From assembly GCA_950022655.1 (NCBI GenBank), contig OX465583.1, positions 33,817,360-33,881,359 of the forward strand: 64,000 nt of DNA. Direction: 5' to 3'. Positions 25,398 to 37,000 of this stretch are shown here, one piece after another. Below the pieces are notes generated by a model. It ran no database searches. It saw only the letters and a program-made list of their open reading frames with translations, and had not been told where the DNA came from. The DNA comes from Alentia gelatinosa. Its lineage: Eukaryota; Annelida; Polychaeta; Phyllodocida; Polynoidae. How positions within the stretch are numbered: the stretch's first letter is position 1; every line of letters begins with the position of its first letter. The position numbers and the translations under genes are program-made.

Positions 25398-25466
25398 AAT
25401 GAGCTCTTCAAGGAAAAAGATCAAGAAGAGCTCGCTAAGGGAAAAGAAATTTTGAACGAGCTCGAC
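25398..25466 (+). CDS. Candidate 69-nt cassette exon of X11/Mint (charged helix insert)
   Basis: A strong acceptor (GTTATCTTTATTTTCAG) and a good donor (GAC|GTAAGA) bracket exactly 69 nt. Only one frame is open. It is phase 0 to phase 0, as required by the end of the preceding PTB exon (after RIK) and the start of both downstream exons. It encodes 23 residues containing FKEKDQEELAKGKEILNELD, a highly charged and probably helical peptide. In vertebrate Mints a short optional insert of about 11 residues lies at this same junction, though its sequence is different. Exact frame, phase and position make a real alternative exon plausible. The lack of recognisable homology keeps this tentative. A chance ORF on the other strand overlaps it. 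Confidence 0.4.
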
Positions 25467-28400
25467 GTAAGAGTCCATAGATAGTAGTTTCTCCACCCGT
25501 TCGCAGCTTTAGTGTTTCAAAGGGTCGTATATTCATTTCATGTTGCGCCGCGACTGTTGGCTTTATTCATCATTGTCAAGCTTTTACGAAGCCTGGAAAG
25601 CTTTTGGTGATATTTATGGTTACGTTGAGCGTAGAAGCTGCCGTGGAGATTTGTTTCCAAATACAACCTATCTGTTTCACCAGTGGTCACCCACCATGGT
25701 TGTTGCCTGCATGAGAACCCCCCTCAGTCACCATATGACCTCCCAGGTCCGACTGTATCAGCATGGTTAGGTTTTTTGCAAATAGCTTTTTGTCCTTTTA
25801 GCAACTGAAAACTTATTCTTTTATATGAATCCCATGGTAATATTCATAATAATCGAAATCAAACAGAATATAGGATACTACATTAGTGTTTGCTATTAAT
25901 TGCAATTTGTTTCTTCCTTTAAAAAAAGAGAGCATATCAATTAGCTATGGTAAGAAATCTCCCTAAACAACTGTCTGTCGATGTAATTCAGTAATATTTT
26001 TTCCTGTTTTAATGCCTGTAAAGTTCTACTAATCGGTTCTATATCTTTCTATGTCGTTAGCATGTTTAATAGTATGTCAAAATTGATTTCATACGCCACC
26101 TGCTGTAATAGATTTTTGATATCTTCCTATTTCAACAAAATCATTAGCACACCCATTATATTAGATACTATTCCAATGCTTCCCATGCAACCACAAAAAG
26201 AAGAAAAGGGGGAAAGCGCCAGATAATTACATTTTTTAGTTGTCTGCTGGTGACAAAAATATTAGAGGCAATTCCACATGGACATCATGTGCTACTTTAT
26301 TGTTTCTTTTTAGTTTTGTTGCCATTCAAGAACTCGTGTATCGCTGTCCAGTGTGTATCACACTCTCTGGTTCTTTTGCTGGTAGAGTCATACCATTAGT
26401 AAGGGTGTCTCTATATAAGATATGGTGCTAATGGGGTTGTTAGAGTAAAGTGTACCTGGGTCAGGTTCTAGAGGAATTAGTCACAAATTTAAGCAGAGAT
26501 ATACAATGAAGATGTGTGTGGGAGCACCTCTGCGTTAAATGTATCATAGCTGTCCATTTGCTTGTGCAATGACAGTCTCCCCTGTAGTGAGATAATTTGT
26601 AGCAAACATGTTTTAATGACTTGGGATGTTGATTACCTGAGGACGAATGTGCAATAACACTGAAAACTGAAGTAACATTTAATTCTAAGGATGAGCCAAT
26701 AATAAGTATTCAATAAGGGTGGAATGGCAGCAACACGTCTCCTTTGTTCAGTTAAGGACATATTACCATTTGGACCTTTCGTTGGATGACGTTTGTCTCA
26801 GCATATTGCTTACTGTTTGTGCTGCTTTGACCCGCTTTTGTAATCATTTTCCCATGTGTTTTCTGTACCTTTCCCTCGCCATTATCTCACCTGTACCATG
26901 TCATATTTGTGCTCACGTTCCACTCGAGCCCCGGCCATTACTTACCCGGCCATTACTTACCTGGCGCCCCGATCCCCAATTCCACTGTCTTCCCCCACTC
27001 CATTTGAAGTATGATCTACATAGTACTAGTGATAAATTACTATTAATGAACATGAATTATCAGCCTAACCCTAACATGTGTATGTTATTAACATTGCATT
27101 CCAAACCCTTGGCAGAATGAGTTAATGAGTATAGAGAAGGTACGGCCATTTGTCATGCTCGTCTATATACCATCATGTGTTTTACTTCTGTATATATTAT
27201 ATATTATCTACATGCCTTATGTACCGCTTCAAGCATCAACTTGTCTTCTTCAACAAACACAATAATGCATGATCCAACCTGACAGGCATTTATTGGACAC
27301 TCATTTTCAACCCTTTGACGCTTAAGGTTATGCTCTAAAGAAATAAGATTTTGATAATATTCGTTTATGTTTGTATATATAATCATACATCGAGGGAAAT
27401 ATAAGAACACATACATGCACACACACATGTTCACGCACATACCAACATATCCAAGGGGAATTTTCAGTGTTCACGTTATCTGGGGGTGGACTTTGTAAAT
27501 ATTTGCTAATATCCATTAGGTACTAATAGTATACTGTATCAATTATTAGTTCTCCACAAAATTCTCACCAAAGACCAAAATGCCAAGATATATACAATAT
27601 ATTTCACTAAAATCCTCAGAACTCGCACATATATATATTCTACCTATTCGCCTCTTTTCCTGCCTGAAACATATCTAATAGTAAAACAACTCAAACCTCA
27701 TAGACTTCTACCGCCACTATTACTCATCTACCAAATCTACCACAGACAGTGTTGGTTTGTTTTCCCCTGGCACTTCTACTGTCTTCCTCACTGCATGTTT
27801 AAGTCGTAGATATCTTCATGTTTCACACACTGTCTATCATGTGATACATATTGCCAGTCTCTCGTCTTAGATCTCTGTTTGACCACGTGCTGTGGTTGCG
27901 CATGTCGGAGTTCCTCTTCCCTGTCAAGCACATGTACCTGTTTCTCTGTCAGCTATTCTTTCTATTTTTTTTAATTATATAAACACTTCGTAGGTCAGCC
28001 GCTAGAAACTGCGTGATGAGCCAGAGCAAAATAAGTCCCGATACCTTTCCGTCCCGTGTACTACGTTTGATACCAGAGTCAAATCCTTATGATGCCTGAT
28101 ATTTTTTCACCGATAACGTCATTTTAACAACTACATATTACAAGGCCCAAATAGTGTGATACATGGACCAATTCGGAAATGTATTTCATAGGTTGCTCTG
28201 GCTGTCAGATTTATTATTTTCAATAGATGAGTGCATGTATTTTTTAAGCGTATGATATTCCCTTTTATGGTATTTGCCTTCCGTAATGAGTGATAAATAT
28301 CCTTCCTACTTAATCAATAATGCTACAAATAATTCAGATAATATTTAACATCGAACTAATAAATCGAGGTAATATTTTATCAATGTACATATATGTAATT

Positions 28401-28700
28401 GGTCTGTGGAAATATTTACCTTCTTGGCTCAATCATTGATGTATTGGTAAAGACATATATCTTTGTATGCATCTTGTTAAAGGTATTCTGTCTTCCTATT
28501 CTTTGATATATAATACAAGGGGAGAAAAAAACAATTCTTTAGCAGATGTTTGATCATTCTAAGAACAAAACGTTGTAATAGTCATTGCCTTTTCGAAAAG
28601 TAGAGGATTGTCTCACATTCTGCCGAGCAGGGTTGAGCTAATCTGGCTTTTTGTGAAAATCCCTATGTTTACCTTCGTCCAGGTGGTTTTCAACCATTGA

Positions 28701-28740
28701 TGGAACAATCTAGTTCCACCTGCGGCCACCAGGGGTGGGT
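28701..28740. promoter_or_regulatory. Palindrome TGGAAC-N6-GTTCCA next to a CTCF-like motif
   Basis: TGGAACAATCTAGTTCCA is an inverted repeat with 6-bp arms. It is followed within a few bases by GCGGCCACCAGGGGTGG, which resembles the CTCF core. It lies about 500 bp upstream of the tandem PTB exons, in a locally GC-richer patch. CTCF occupancy near alternative exons is known to affect splicing in vertebrates. Its relevance here is inference. Confidence 0.3.
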
Positions 28741-29256
28741 GAGCCAGTGTCTCCAGCTTCTCACAGCTACCCCCGCCACAGTGCTGCCACCTGGCATAAT
28801 AAATCTCAACTTCGCCAATCCCTTCCCAATATCTTTGACGCGAGGCGGCCTGCCACCTACGAATCAGTCATATTTGGGATAATGCTCACGCGAAACAGCT
28901 ACCACTACCGCCGCTACCACTCCCTAACGCCCCATATAGACACATTATTATATACCTATGGCCAAAGAAAATACTAAAAACTTTGCCGTATATATGTATA
29001 TAATGATGCGGAAAGTCTTGACTGTCTTCGTAGGTTAAAATACCTGGTAAAAGTATTGATCAGTTATGTCCATCTGCCTTTGGCATCGGGATATATCTCA
29101 ATAATTTTGCCGCCTATATTTTTCACGAATGATGAAAGTAAACCTGATTTCGCATAATACAGGACGTCTATGCCTCCCATTGTTTCCCTACGCCAGTGTT
29201 GCCGCCTCAGACAGCCGTACAGTACATGCTCGTTGTGCCTTTCTCCAATTACACAG

Positions 29257-29343
29257 GGTCCTGATGAGCAAAACCAGCCAGGCTCCGACGTCGACGTATT
29301 TGTATCAACCGAGAAAATAATGGTTCTCAATACGAACCTACAG
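29257..29343 (+). CDS. X11/Mint PTB alternative exon A
   Basis: An 87-nt exon, phase 0 at both ends, between the acceptor CCAATTACACAG and the donor CAG|GTATGT. It encodes 29 residues, GPDEQNQPGSDVDVFVST then EKIMVLNTNLQ. This is the Mint PTB segment DVDLFIS-EKI-VLNT, which forms core strands after the first helix. It can join the exon ending in RIK upstream and the exon starting EIMMDHALR downstream. It is paralogous to exon B, 109 nt further on: 18 of 29 residues are identical. Relative to the family pattern (APxGESQPxTEVDLFIS), exon A is the more diverged copy, mostly in its first ten residues and its last three. It is probably used as an alternative to exon B, which would vary the loop and strands near the peptide-binding face without altering the domain length. 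Confidence 0.88.
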
Positions 29344-29452
29344 GTATGTGTGAGGGAGTGGGAAATCACCTCTCCCTCTTCTCTCCGCCCATTTCCTTGT
29401 AGCCCATCTTTTTTACACATGTCCCCTTGTCTCTCTCTGTCGCCAACTCTAG
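29344..29452 (+). other. 109-nt intron between the paralogous exons
   Basis: GTATGTG at the 5' end and CGCCAACTCTAG at the 3' end, with a long C/T-rich stretch (CTCTCCCTCTTCTCTCCGCCC and on) through most of the intron. The length is compatible with ordinary splicing, so steric exclusion alone would not force mutual exclusivity. The extended pyrimidine tract would suit regulators of the PTB/hnRNP I type (the splicing factor, unrelated to the PTB domain). That last point is inference. Confidence 0.75.
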
Positions 29453-29539
29453 GCCCCGCAAGGCGAAAACCAACCGAGCACCGATGTCGATTTGTTTATC
29501 TCTATGGAAAAGATCATGGTCCTTAACACCGACCAACAG
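29453..29539 (+). CDS. X11/Mint PTB alternative exon B (canonical-like)
   Basis: An 87-nt exon, phase 0 to phase 0, with acceptor GCCAACTCTAG and donor CAG|GTAATG. It encodes APQGENQPSTDVDLFIS then MEKIMVLNTDQQ, 29 residues. It matches the conserved Mint PTB pattern APxGExQPSTxVDLFIS closely, so it is probably the ancestral and most used version. Of the 18 residues shared with exon A, 13 use a different synonymous codon. Selection has therefore kept both proteins while silent sites diverged, so exon A is not a recent or dead copy. Inclusion of both exons would stay in frame but would duplicate two strands and probably break the fold. Confidence 0.93.
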
Positions 29540-31179
29540 GTAATGTGACGTTCCGGGGCCCTGAGCACAGTGCACGGGTCGCCGTCTTAGTACCTGATGT
29601 AGAGTTACTCATTCGTGGCCAGGCGCAACCATGCGCTAACAAGTCTATTCCGTCATCAAATTTACCATTTTTATCATCAGTATCAGTTCCTGGTTCTTAT
29701 CATATCTAATTTTGATAATTTTCAAAGTTATAACCAATGGATCAATTGTTGTTAGATAAAATGATTTGGCTTGTTTAGGATATTGATAGGACGCTTGGTG
29801 TAATGTTGTACCTGGCCGCTAGAGTGAAGCATGTGCTGAGATGCTGGAGATGGTGTGCTGCAGCTGCACCCTAAGCTTACTGTTTAACTAACCTAGAACG
29901 AGGTAGGTGCATCGACCTCAGTTTGAATCCCCATCTTCAGAACACTTTCAACCTCGTCAGCTCGGCCAGAAAACCTCCTCAACCCAGAAAGCCGGCAAGA
30001 TTTTTTTTTCGGGATTGATTCGCGTGTTTTGGAGAAATAATTGCGGTTATCGTCAACTCCTTTCCTATATGGCTATGTCAGTTTCCTTTAGGCCTCTAGT
30101 GAATGAAAACTGGAATTAGTTATCGCACTATGGGGAATATTTTAATGTAATACATACAGCATGATATAGACATAGATCATGGATTGTAATGACCTTAGTG
30201 TAACAAGTCGGTGACAATTAAAAATCGAGAGAAAAAACAGCAGTTGCTGCTTTCACTGTCCAGCACCCTTTTAAAAGAAGAAGGTTATTTTTTAAGAAAC
30301 CAAGGTTGGAGGTAGTCTTTCTTCTGAATTAAGAGAAAATATAATATGTTAATGTTGATTATCCTTCCATATATCGGATTGGCTTTAAATTAACACAACA
30401 TTGTAAGGAATTCAATAACAGATCATAGAAAATTTAGACCTAGACAGAAAATGATCCAATTATTTATTTTTGAATCCAACTATGGCAGAGTAAAATATTT
30501 AGTTATGCTGATATGCCTCCCGAGCTGACTAGGTTTCAGTAAGACATCTATTCGTTCAGTGATTAACATTGTAAGTCATGTTTTCAGGTAGGTTATATAT
30601 GCTTGTTATTGTTGACTAAACATTGATTTGTCATTGCATGTTGAAAGATAAACCCATTATCGAGACTAACACTCCCTAGGCCTTCTCTTAAAAGTAATCT
30701 TTACATGTATCCTATTCTTGAAATGTACTTAAAGAATCGGCTATCGTCTCCTATATAACAGTAACCCTGTCTTGAAGTGAAAATTCTAAAGATTGATTCG
30801 AGCATCTTTATATCTTAACATTTAGCGCAATATATCCTACAAATTAACAGCGTGTATATATGAGCAGCTCAGCATGACTGAGCAGCATGGCCGCTTATAG
30901 TCTAGTTAGTGAGATCCATATATCATTTGACATGTTTTTTGCTCGTATGAAAAAACTGCTTTTGAATCTTGGAAGTACAGCAAAGCATTAGCAGAAAGTG
31001 AAATATGCTCCAATGCCTGCTTTTGTATGAGCCATAAATAGTTGTCCACCCATTTTGTGCTTTTAGTCTTATGTTCTATTCACTTTATTCAATATCAAAA
31101 TGAAATTCTGAGAGGGGCTGCAAAACTGGATATTTTGTGCGCATACCCTTTTAAATCTATTGCTACATAATGAAGGGTT

Positions 31180-31194
31180 GGGGGGGGGGGGGGG
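31180..31194 (+). repeat. Poly-G tract (15 nt)
   Basis: An uninterrupted run of 15 G preceded by GGGTT. It can form quadruplex-like structures and is prone to length error in assembly. It lies within a Mint intron. Confidence 0.9.
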
Positions 31195-32474
31195 TGCAAT
31201 TTTATCAGAACTCGGCGTAAATACTTTGTAGATGGCCCAATCTAAAACTTAGTGTGCTGAACATTTGGAAATATGTAAGGTGACATGAACCTATGAACTA
31301 AGAAATAAATAGTCTGTTGTAAATTTCTTTCACTACTAACTAATAGTCTTGGTGTATTCTTCAAATTGCAATTTTGATTATTTAAGAAGAAAGCGATGAT
31401 ATGAAATAACACAAGGCTATTCTTGCCCAATATCCAGAACTTTGTGTCACAACTTATGAACTTTCTGTCCTATTCTGATGTAGTTTATTTGTGTTACTAC
31501 CTCATCACTTGTACATATTTACCCCCAAGCTGTTTAAAAATGTTGATTTGATTAAAGCAATGCTTAAGGCTCACCATAAATTTGAGAGACTTTATTTCAA
31601 TCTAGATCAATTATGTTTGATAAATCACTGATAAAACCATATCTTCTGCCTTTGTTGGAGATAAATAAGCAGTATCAGTGTTTATAGTTAATCGCTATTG
31701 GCCATGTGTATTGTATGTGCGGCTGTTGTTACGTGCACAATTTTAGGTTGAAATTTGACAGCTTGTAGGCAACAGTTAAAACCTCCACACGAGCCTCAGG
31801 GTCTGTTATTTATCAAATTTTATCAAAATAGACCCGCTCACTGTTGGTTGGCTACGGCCCCAAGTGCTAACTTCGTCTATTAGCGCTGGCCCTTACACCC
31901 ATGGCATAAAGGCAATTTATGCTTGGCTGAGTCAAGAGCAGACTAGATCTGAGCATTCCAACCTCGTATGATGGGCTTATTCCTTGAGACTTTTATCTGA
32001 CATGCTGTAGTCGGGTCCGAGCATGTTTTGAAACTGATGGACTGTCTAGCTGTGCCTTGTCTGGAATACCAGTTTTAGATCACTTAAGAAGCGACCGGAC
32101 AAAACTAAGAAAGAAACTGACGAGTGTATGTTCTGTGTCCTCGTTCGCCATCGAGTTTGGAGTGCGCAGTAATATGAACGAGGCGATGGCCGAGTGACTA
32201 TTCTGAAGCACTCCAAACAAGATGGTGAACTGTGATTCAGACCAAGCACGAAAATGTTTCTGATTTTATCCTGGCCTGGAAATATCTATCTGTTCATCAC
32301 CCGTTAAGAATGAGTTACCGTACTCGCAAGCCTGTTGAGAACGAATTCCTGATGTTATGCCTATGGACGTTTATTCCAGGCTAAGAAAAAAAAGCAGACG
32401 ACAGACTAATCCAGTCTAGGGTTTGAGATTGAGTCTCCGATCACTTGTGACGCCAACAGACAGGACTCCGACAA

Positions 32475-32605
32475 CTGTGGAGTAGTCCAGTCTAGTCTCG
32501 TCTCAACCAATCTGCCCAAGTCGGGTCTTGTCTCACCTGGTCTCCTCTGGTCGAGTCTTGTCTCACCAGATCTGTTCCGGTCTAGTCTCATCTTGTCTCA
32601 GAATC
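32475..32605. repeat. Degenerate minisatellite, TCTNGTCTCACC type
   Basis: Repeated GTCTAGTCTCGTCTCA, GGTCTTGTCTCACCTGGTC, GAGTCTTGTCTCACC and GTCTAGTCTCATCTTGTCTCA units of about 20 bp fill this stretch. It ends about 115 bp upstream of the acceptor of the Mint exon at 32721. The antisense ORF across it is a repeat artefact. Confidence 0.75.
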
Positions 32606-32720
32606 TACCCGAATCTTAAAGAATACAACATACACATTTCGCCACCAGATCACTAACGTCGGCATGTTGCTCTTTCTCTCCTCTCTCCCACATCTCTCTC
32701 CGCACACGCCGCCCGCACAG

Positions 32721-32885
32721 GAGATCATGATGGACCACGCCCTGCGCGCCATTTCCTACATCGCCGACATCGGCGATATTGTCGTCATCATGGCGCGACG
32801 TCGCACTCTCTGCAGTCCCGGCGATGAGGTGCTCAGGCGCAAGAAGCAGTCCAAGATTCTCTGCCACGTCTTCGAGTCCGAGGAG
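32721..32885 (+). CDS. X11/Mint PTB domain, third exon
   Basis: A 165-nt exon (55 codons, phase 0 to 0) with acceptor GCCGCCCGCACAG and donor GAG|GTGAGT. The product begins EIMMDHALRAISYIADIGDI and continues VVIMARRRTL, then a variable linker, then KILCHVFESEE. The MMDH-LR-ISYIADIG, VV-MARRR and CHVFES blocks are hallmarks of Mint PTB domains. The segment between MARRR and CHVFES is short here (SPGDEVLRRKKQ), as in other invertebrate members. The family continues with an AQxIAQSIGQAF helix and then two PDZ domains. Those exons were not found downstream in the window, so the gene is incomplete here. Codon use is strongly GC-biased compared with the flanks, a good sign of real coding sequence. 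Confidence 0.95.
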
Positions 32886-33715
32886 GTGAGTTTTTGTTTC
32901 ATGAATGATATAGATGTTGGTGAAAGTTAGTATAGCCGATGGATTTTGGAAAATCTATTGTCATAATTTTATACGTACATGTAAAGTGATCGTCCACTGA
33001 TCTGATATTCACATGTTCGGCTTCCAGTACTCTTCGACTGGTGTTTGCACAAGTGCAATAGTATTTACCATTAGTGGCCTTCTAGAACAGTAGTTTTAAG
33101 AACATCTGCCCGAGACGTGTTAATCTGGTATTAGATTAGGGTGGGAGGGGGCCCTTTAGATTGAAATTGTATGATTAGTAGTTATTCGAGCTGGGAACGG
33201 ATTTACAGTATGGTGATTAGGAGTCAGGAGATAATTCTGATGTGGACATTTAGATATTATGACATTTAACCACGTACCATCGGGTATAGTGACTTTTAGC
33301 AATGTATGGCAATTGCCATGGTGGCAGCGTGAAATGTACAGAGAATAACTCAGAATAGATATTACATTTCAGGTGCAATGTACTCAATTTGAGGAATAAT
33401 TACCTATGGCACTTTCCTAGGCCGAGATTTCAGGTGTTTGGTGGTCCGCAGTTATACTTACGTATTCCCGGAATATTCATCATAGTTATGTCACCAGATA
33501 CTCTCATCCTTAAATAGAAAATGTCCATCAATATTTAAGACTATATTTTCCCCCCGTTTTTATGATCAGTGCTATTCAACAGAAGCAGGTATAACTAAAG
33601 TAATTTGAGAAGATAATAGCATTGGCTATCCATAAAAGAGAGAAGTAAATCATAGGCTCCTGTATGTTCTTGTCGCATGTATCTTGTATGATGTATATGA
33701 TTCTGGAAAACTAAG
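32886..33715 (+). other. Start of the downstream intron, no feature
   Basis: AT-rich unique DNA after the donor at 32886. I looked for the next Mint exon (the AQxIAQSIGQAF helix and the PDZ GLGF-like loops) here and in the rest of the window and did not find it. Confidence 0.5.
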
Positions 33716-33719
33716 TGGT

Positions 33720-33976
33720 TTTTTTTGCTCCAAATATTAATCATATTTTATATATATATTGTTATTTTTATCAGCAATCTTTATTAAGGAAATATTTGTG
33801 TACACAATCACCGAAAACGGCCCTAGCCCCCTACTCCTCATTCTAATGGCGGGTGTTAACCCAATGGACAGTGGATACCATTTTTGTGTAAGTCTTTGGT
33901 ATGACCTGACCGGGGTTTGAACCCCTGATCTCCCATGCTCGAGGCGAACACCCCTACCACTTAGCCACCGGGCTTA
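33720..33976 (-). mobile_element. tRNA-derived SINE, minus strand
   Basis: The reverse complement starts AGCCCGGTGGCTAAGTGG, with an A-box-like TGGCTAAGTGGTA and a B-box-like GGTTCAAACCC (plus-strand 33912-33967). It then runs into GTCATACCAAAGACTTACAC and AAAATGGTAT, which resembles the conserved body following the tRNA head in SINEs I recall from bivalves, limpets and other marine invertebrates. T-stem pairing is broken (G-G and A-G mismatches), so it is not a working tRNA gene. The 3' end is diffuse, in AT-rich sequence near 33720. This element is the best clue that the host is a mollusc or a related marine invertebrate. Confidence 0.75.
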
Positions 33977-33987
33977 GTATATTACTT

Positions 33988-34090
33988 CCCATACCACATA
34001 GACTTGGTATGAGAAGGATTGGGACAAGGTCCCACAACCTTGGGATCAAATTTTTAGTGTTCTTAACCACTGTGCTAATTCCCCAACCCT
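33988..34090 (-). mobile_element. Second, degraded tRNA-derived SINE, minus strand
   Basis: The reverse complement reads GGGGAATTAGCACAGTGGTT, with an A-box TTAGCACAGTGG, then TTGATCCCAAGGTTGTGGG, a weakened B box, and the same body phrase ATACCAAGTCTATGTGGTAT. It lies immediately to the right of the previous SINE in the same orientation, probably a nested or tandem insertion of a related family. Confidence 0.6.
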
Positions 34091-37000
34091 GTACATTTAA
34101 TATTCTATATTTATAACCCTAATGTGATATACTTCTAGCGGGCTATATACCCAGGAGAGGTCGATTGAGACGGTTTGTCATGGGCCATCACAATCACCCA
34201 TATGTCTCACCTTTACCTGAGGTTCCCGGACATGACCATCTTCAATGATATCTGTCTCTACTCCCTTCTACCTTCCAACGGTCTAACTTAGTTTAAGGAG
34301 ATATTGCCAGAATATATGGCCGTGTGTCCTGGACCAGATGAACTTTTATGAACAATAGATAGATGTGGCTCAAGTTGCACCCCTAATTATGTGATATTTC
34401 TACGTCAAGGTCGTTTGTAATTATAGTCATTACCATAAGCCCTATACTGTACCAGACAGGTCCGGCGACTCTGGTTCATCTGCCATGGTTAATTATTGCA
34501 TAGTAAAGCGAAACCAATTATGACCTAGGTAGACCACTTTCCCAGAAGCACACATTCGCTCTTGCATGGGCTTTTCACAGACTCACTTAATAGTTCTAGT
34601 CATTGAATTAAATCCCTTAAGACACTACAGTACTATCACTCGAAGGAATCCCTGCGAGCTGGATATCTGGATTCCAATGGCCGGGGATATCCTAATGTAG
34701 GCACCTACCATATTCAAAACACAGTTTTTGTCGGATAGATCTGTTTTGAGTTTCTTCCCCACATAGAGACAGACAGAACCAGAACTATGCATGAAGAGTG
34801 GAGTACCACGAGAATGAGAACCTCGTGGAGAGAATAGTTTGAACCTGCTTTTCATTTTAGCACTTCCTACTAAGACGTGTTTTATCTGTTATGTATCACT
34901 TCTAGCCTTGCTGAAAAATTTGGATTCAGAAGATTCAGAACAACCTCCAAACTTGACAAGTGAACTCAAACACCAGAATTACGGTTTCATGTTATCAATT
35001 TGGACTTCTATATTTGAAAACTCAAATTTGGAATTGTAGGATCTCCTACCCTGAGAGAGTTTAAACCTATCGCAGTTTTTAAGGCAATCAGTTATGAACA
35101 CCGATGACTAGATTATGTACTTGTGTCATATCAAATGATAGACCATTCGTCCGCTGTCACGCAAAATATTGGCCTGTAATGCGGCCAACTGTTCCCCAGT
35201 GGTACACTGGCCATAGACCTCTACTACGAAGCGACGAAATCTCTAGTATAGAATAGAAAGTGTAAAGTGTGTTGCTTCATTTCGACACTAGGTAGCAGCA
35301 ATGTGCTTCATGTTGTTTCCCCACAGATATATACATATATGTCCCTTAGATAAACACTTACGATTCAAGGCTTTTTTGTTCTCTTGATCGAAAGCAGAGC
35401 CAAGTGAATCTTGCTTGGTGTTCTATGAAGTCAAATGGTCTGTGTTACACTCTACGTATCGACTTGAGGGTGCAAGAGGGAGTCACACTTTCCTTGAGAT
35501 GTCCTCTGATGCTTCAGGAGTAATATTGCTGTTTTGAACAATTGGTGGCTGTTGTTCGGCTTTGGAATCTCCTTCAAATGCACCTTGCCATTTGTCCCTG
35601 GGAATGGTGCAGTCCTGGCACAAGATTACGCCCTGAGGGGTTCTGAGACTACTAACCTGGCTGCTGAGATTGTTCCTAGCAGTGGTAGATAAGGAGGGGA
35701 CTTGTGTGTCCCACCATCTGTTAGCATAACATTGGATTGGTATTGATTCAACTTTGCTGTACTGCCGGGGGGACTAGGAACTGTTTGTTGACTATCGCCT
35801 CTATAGATCAATTATTTCTACAGGCCTTTAATGCCGAAGGGACAAAATCATGTTATATTTTGTATTCTTTGTAATCTTCTTCTCTAAAATATTTTTTATT
35901 TGCTTTTAATGGGTTCTATCAATTGATAGATATTACACAGAACATATTGAGTAAATGGCCATTAGGAAACGTTTTAAAAATATTTGTGTGGCACCAAAGT
36001 ATTAGGTCAGCAATTATGAATATATGACTCAGAATAACTACCAATTGCGAACGTCCGTAATTCCGTGGCTTTCATGCTATTCTGCAATGTGTTTTGTAAA
36101 GGGACAATGTAAAACTGACAAATTATTCATCTGGAATTGATTTGCTAACGGTAGATGTACCTGGATAAGTTGGATTCCACCTGTTGCTCAAAATCCTCGA
36201 ACAAGGCTAAGCCCATTTGCAGTGGCAATAATTATCTAAAACTTGTGTAATAAGATCAGATTATACTGGACGTTTAGGATTTGACAGGTAGTGACTAGCC
36301 ACACAGATGAATACAGCGAATAGAGATAAGATGATTGGGAATCGAAAGAGTTTACATGATTCTCTTGGCAAAAGTTTCCACCTGAAAGGTTGGGACACTG
36401 GAGAATGTACACAAGCAAACGGCATTTTTATGCCTTGCATCTCTGAATGGTAACTGGCTTTCAACTGGACGTGATATTGAGGCACGATGCTTTGATTTAG
36501 AGGGTATATACATATATCTAAGTTTGAAGTGGAGCAGAACTTTACTTTGTCTTTCCTCAAATACCACCTCCATCTCAGAGCAGGAGATGAACACATAACA
36601 TGGTTGAAGAGCTCATGAAGGGTAGGCAAGCAGCAGAGTGTATACCAGTAAATAGTCTTGATCATGTATAAACAACACCTTTTGTAATTGGATGGTACAC
36701 TAGAGTGTCGCATACTACACATGCTACGTGGAAAACATTTGTAGCCATTTATGAGACAATTTACTGAGTTGAATGTAAGTGAGACAGTTTCTACATTAGC
36801 ATCTGTAGTCATTCTTAGCCAATCAACATGTAGCACAATTTACGAAAAGTAGATTGTACATAATGGCAAAACATAAAATTCCATGAACGGCAGAGAAACT
36901 GAAATGATGATATTGCTAAACTGAAAGCCATCTTGTTGATAATACTAGTAACTGCATAGGTGGGTATGTAACGTTTAGCATTTTACGTATTTGTAGTACA

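Larger units (their letters stand above)
18244..29256 (+). other. 11-kb intron of the X11/Mint gene (may contain a cassette exon)
   Basis: This interval separates the first PTB exon from the tandem exon pair. It contains the candidate cassette exon at 25398-25466, an ATTAT-type tract near 20262-20293, an AT/TACATA tract at 24868-24945, and the palindrome-containing segment near 28700. Large stretches (18.3-20.2 kb, 20.3-24.8 kb, 25.5-28.6 kb) are AT-rich, with only chance ORFs. Confidence 0.6.
29540..32720 (+). other. 3.2-kb intron of the X11/Mint gene
   Basis: No exon was identified. It contains a 15-G homopolymer (31180-31194) and one copy of GAGCAGCTC (30862-30870) followed by a near-match, GAGCAGCAT, 18 bp later. 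It also holds the degenerate GTCTCGTCTCACC minisatellite just before the next exon. Confidence 0.6.

Noticed and set aside
33902..33976. Functional tRNA gene on the minus strand
   Set aside because: A and B boxes are present, but the T-stem and acceptor stem do not pair and a SINE body follows. It was called a SINE.
36261..36836. 191-aa minus-strand ORF
   Set aside because: No family resemblance and low-information composition. A second frame overlaps it equally well.
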